Shown piece by piece: positions 30,679-32,400 of a DNA stretch of 32,400 nt. The notes beneath the pieces were generated by a model. That model did no database searches. It was not told where the DNA came from and saw nothing but the letters and a program-made list of their open reading frames with translations. The stretch is from Zoogloea sp. (GTDB lineage: Bacteria > Pseudomonadota > Gammaproteobacteria > Burkholderiales > Rhodocyclaceae), in NCBI RefSeq assembly GCF_028689785.1, contig NZ_JAQVCN010000058.1, positions 1 through 32,400 of the forward strand, in the 5' to 3' direction. Within the stretch, counting starts at the first letter, position 1. Every line of letters begins with the position of its first letter. The position numbers and the translations under genes were made by a program.

Positions 30679-32400
30679 TCAGTGTGTGGTGTGCAGGATC
30701 AACAGATCCTGGCCGGCGGCAACGGGGGTGGCTTCGCGGCAGAGGAGCTTCAGCACTTCGCCGTCTTCGGGGGCGGTGACGGTGAACTCCATCTTCATGG
30801 ACTCGACGATCACCAGCGGGTCACCGGCCTTGACCTGTTGGCCGGCCTCGACCAGCACCTTCCAGATGTTGCCGGGTACGTAGCTGGCAACCAGGCGGGC
30901 GCCTTCGGGCAGGTCCAGCTCGGAGTCGGCGGCGGCAGCGGCGATGTCGGCCTCGCTGATGTATTCGGCCTGGCCGGCGGCCTTCCAGCGCTCCCGTTCG
31001 GCTTCGAAGGCGGCCTGCTGGCGGGCCTTGAAGGCGGCGATGGGAGCGGCCTCGTCGGCCAGGAAGCGGCGGTAGTCGGCCAGGCGGAAGACGCCTTCCT
31101 CGATCCGCACGCGGGCGCGCCCGGCGGCGAAGTCCTTGCGCAGTTGCAGCAGCTCGGCCTCGCCCACCGGCACGAAGCGCACCTGGTCGAAGAAGCGCAG
31201 CAGCCAGGGCTTGTCGAACTGCCCGGTGCCCCGGGCGCCGTGGTTCCAGCGGTTCCACATCTGCACCGTGCGGCCGACGAACTGGTAGCCGCCGGGGCCT
31301 TCCATGCCGTACACGCACATGTAGGCGCCGCCGATGCCCACGGCGTTCTCAGGGGTCCAGGTGCGGGCCGGGTTGTACTTGGTGGTGACGAGGCGGTGGC
31401 GCGGGTCCATGGGGGTGGCCACCGGGGCGCCCAGGTAGACGTCGCCCAGGCCCAGCACCAGGTAGCTGGCCTCGAAGACAGTGCGGTACACCTCGTCGAT
31501 GCTGTCCAGCCCGTTGATGCGGCGGATGAACTCGATGTTGGACGGGCACCAGGGGGCGTCCTTCCTCACTGACTGCATGTACTTTTCGATGGCGAGCTTG
31601 GTCGCCGGGTCATCCCAGGATAGGGGCAGGTACACCGTGCGGCTGGGCACCTCCATGTCGTCGATGGCAGGCAGCGCGTCCTCGGCAGCCTGCAGCGCGG
31701 CGAGCAGGGCGCTGCGGTCGGTGCGGCGGGCGTCGAAATGGACCTGCAGGGAGCGGATGCCCGGGGTCAGGTCGATGATGCCGGGCTGGGGGTGGGCCTT
31801 GAGCCAGTCCATCAGGGCGTGAACGCGGAAACGCAGTTCCAGGTCCAGCACCAGCGGACCGTATTCCACCAGCAGGTAGGCGTCGCCGGCCTGGCGATAG
31901 ACCACCCGGGGGCGCTCGCCGGCGGCGGGCAGTTCGGCCAACACCGGGGTGGTGACCGTCTCGGGTTCGGCGACGACGGGGGGGGCGAGGGGCGCATTCG
32001 CGTCGCCCAGGGCGGCGTCGGCCTCGGCCAGGCGCCGGGCGGCGGTGGCGGCGCTCACCGGTACGAAGCGCAGGGTGTCGCCCGGGCGCAGCTGGCCGAG
32101 CTTCCACAGGTCGGCCTGGATGACGACAGAGGGGCACACGAAGCCGCCCAGGCTGGGGCCGTCCGGGCCGAGGATCACCGGCATGTCGCCGGTGAAGTCG
32201 ATGGCACCGATGGCGTAGGCGTTGTCGTGGATGTTGGAAGGGTGCAGGCCGGCCTCGCCGCCGTCGGTCCGGGCCCACTCGGGCTTGGGCCCGATCAGGC
32301 GTACGCCGGTGCGGCTGGAGTTGTAGTGGATCTCCCAGTCGGTGGTGAAGAAGCGGGCGATGTCCGGGTCGGTGAAGAAATCCGGCGCGCCGTGGGGGCC
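30679..32400 (-). CDS. Urea carboxylase, C-terminal part
   Basis: The frame runs off the right edge; 573 residues are visible and the N-terminal biotin carboxylase half is missing. The enzyme carboxylates urea to allophanate using ATP, bicarbonate and biotin. The visible part begins [18 protein letters not shown] and contains [15 protein letters not shown] and [21 protein letters not shown], the KipA-like (AHS2) carboxyltransferase region. The KipI-like (AHS1) region follows from about the middle ([19 protein letters not shown]). A biotinyl domain ends the chain, with ESMKMEF placing the biotinylated Lys 37 residues before the end. Allophanate hydrolase follows at once. A regulator or transporter probably lies beyond the window. 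Confidence 0.96.
   Translation of the reverse strand, partial: GPHGAPDFFTDPDIARFFTTDWEIHYNSSRTGVRLIGPKPEWARTDGGEAGLHPSNIHDNAYAIGAIDFTGDMPVILGPDGPSLGGFVCPSVVIQADLWKLGQLRPGDTLRFVPVSAATAARRLAEADAALGDANAPLAPPVVAEPETVTTPVLAELPAAGERPRVVYRQAGDAYLLVEYGPLVLDLELRFRVHALMDWLKAHPQPGIIDLTPGIRSLQVHFDARRTDRSALLAALQAAEDALPAIDDMEVPSRTVYLPLSWDDPATKLAIEKYMQSVRKDAPWCPSNIEFIRRINGLDSIDEVYRTVFEASYLVLGLGDVYLGAPVATPMDPRHRLVTTKYNPARTWTPENAVGIGGAYMCVYGMEGPGGYQFVGRTVQMWNRWNHGARGTGQFDKPWLLRFFDQVRFVPVGEAELLQLRKDFAAGRARVRIEEGVFRLADYRRFLADEAAPIAAFKARQQAAFEAERERWKAAGQAEYISEADIAAAAADSELDLPEGARLVASYVPGNIWKVLVEAGQQVKAGDPLVIVESMKMEFTVTAPEDGEVLKLLCREATPVAAGQDLLILHTTH

Noticed and set aside
1-32400. CRISPR arrays, tRNA or rRNA genes, prophage or transposase genes
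   Set aside because: Read on both strands, no spaced direct-repeat array, cloverleaf tRNA, rRNA sequence, or phage or transposase reading frame was found.

Overview
The window is about 32 kb of GC-rich Gram-negative chromosome. The porin, phasin, PhoX, urea carboxylase and overall gene style suggest a betaproteobacterium, perhaps of the Rhodocyclales type (Azospira, Thauera or Azoarcus-like). That placement is inferred from gene content and was not tested. Every long coding stretch is explained by a recognisable protein family. There are no rRNA, tRNA, CRISPR or phage genes and no transposase. Both ends are cut inside genes (moaD on the left, urea carboxylase on the right).

Layout. (1) 1-606: the end of moaD, then moaE, the two molybdopterin synthase subunits. 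(2) 633-4639, minus strand: a compact arsenic operon transcribed arsR, arsC, acr3, arsD, arsA, with an operator over the arsR -10 box and a probable leaderless arsR mRNA. (3) 4872-7604: a soluble hybrid histidine kinase with four PAS-type domains. (4) 7657-11455, minus: a tetratricopeptide-associated TRAP transporter (TatT lipoprotein, TatP binding protein, fused TatQM permease). (5) 11645-13748: a DUF3334 protein with a CheC/CheX-like motif, convergent with malonyl-CoA decarboxylase. (6) 14171-15334: a general porin with a long, palindrome-rich leader and a textbook terminator.

(7) 15805-22071: a phosphate-starvation block. phoX (minus) and pstSCAB (plus) diverge from one intergenic region carrying a Pho-box-like sequence for each direction. 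(8) 22378-26863, minus: a phasin, a fused acyl-CoA:carboxylate CoA-transferase, and a XylR/DmpR-type sigma-54 activator starting at TTG. (9) 27130-27456: a plant-type [2Fe-2S] ferredoxin divergent from that activator. (10) 27656-28660, minus: a di-haem cytochrome c peroxidase. (11) 28863-32400, minus: urea carboxylase followed directly by allophanate hydrolase, the ATP-dependent urea degradation route.

No gene in the window is of a wholly unknown type. The points most worth a second look are the TPAT transporter beside malonyl-CoA decarboxylase, the aromatic-type regulator and ferredoxin without a catabolic operon, the paired Pho boxes, a predicted Tat-lipoprotein PhoX, the C-terminal cysteine cluster of ArsR, and two intergenic islands sharing a REP-like motif, one of which folds as an ideal three-way junction.
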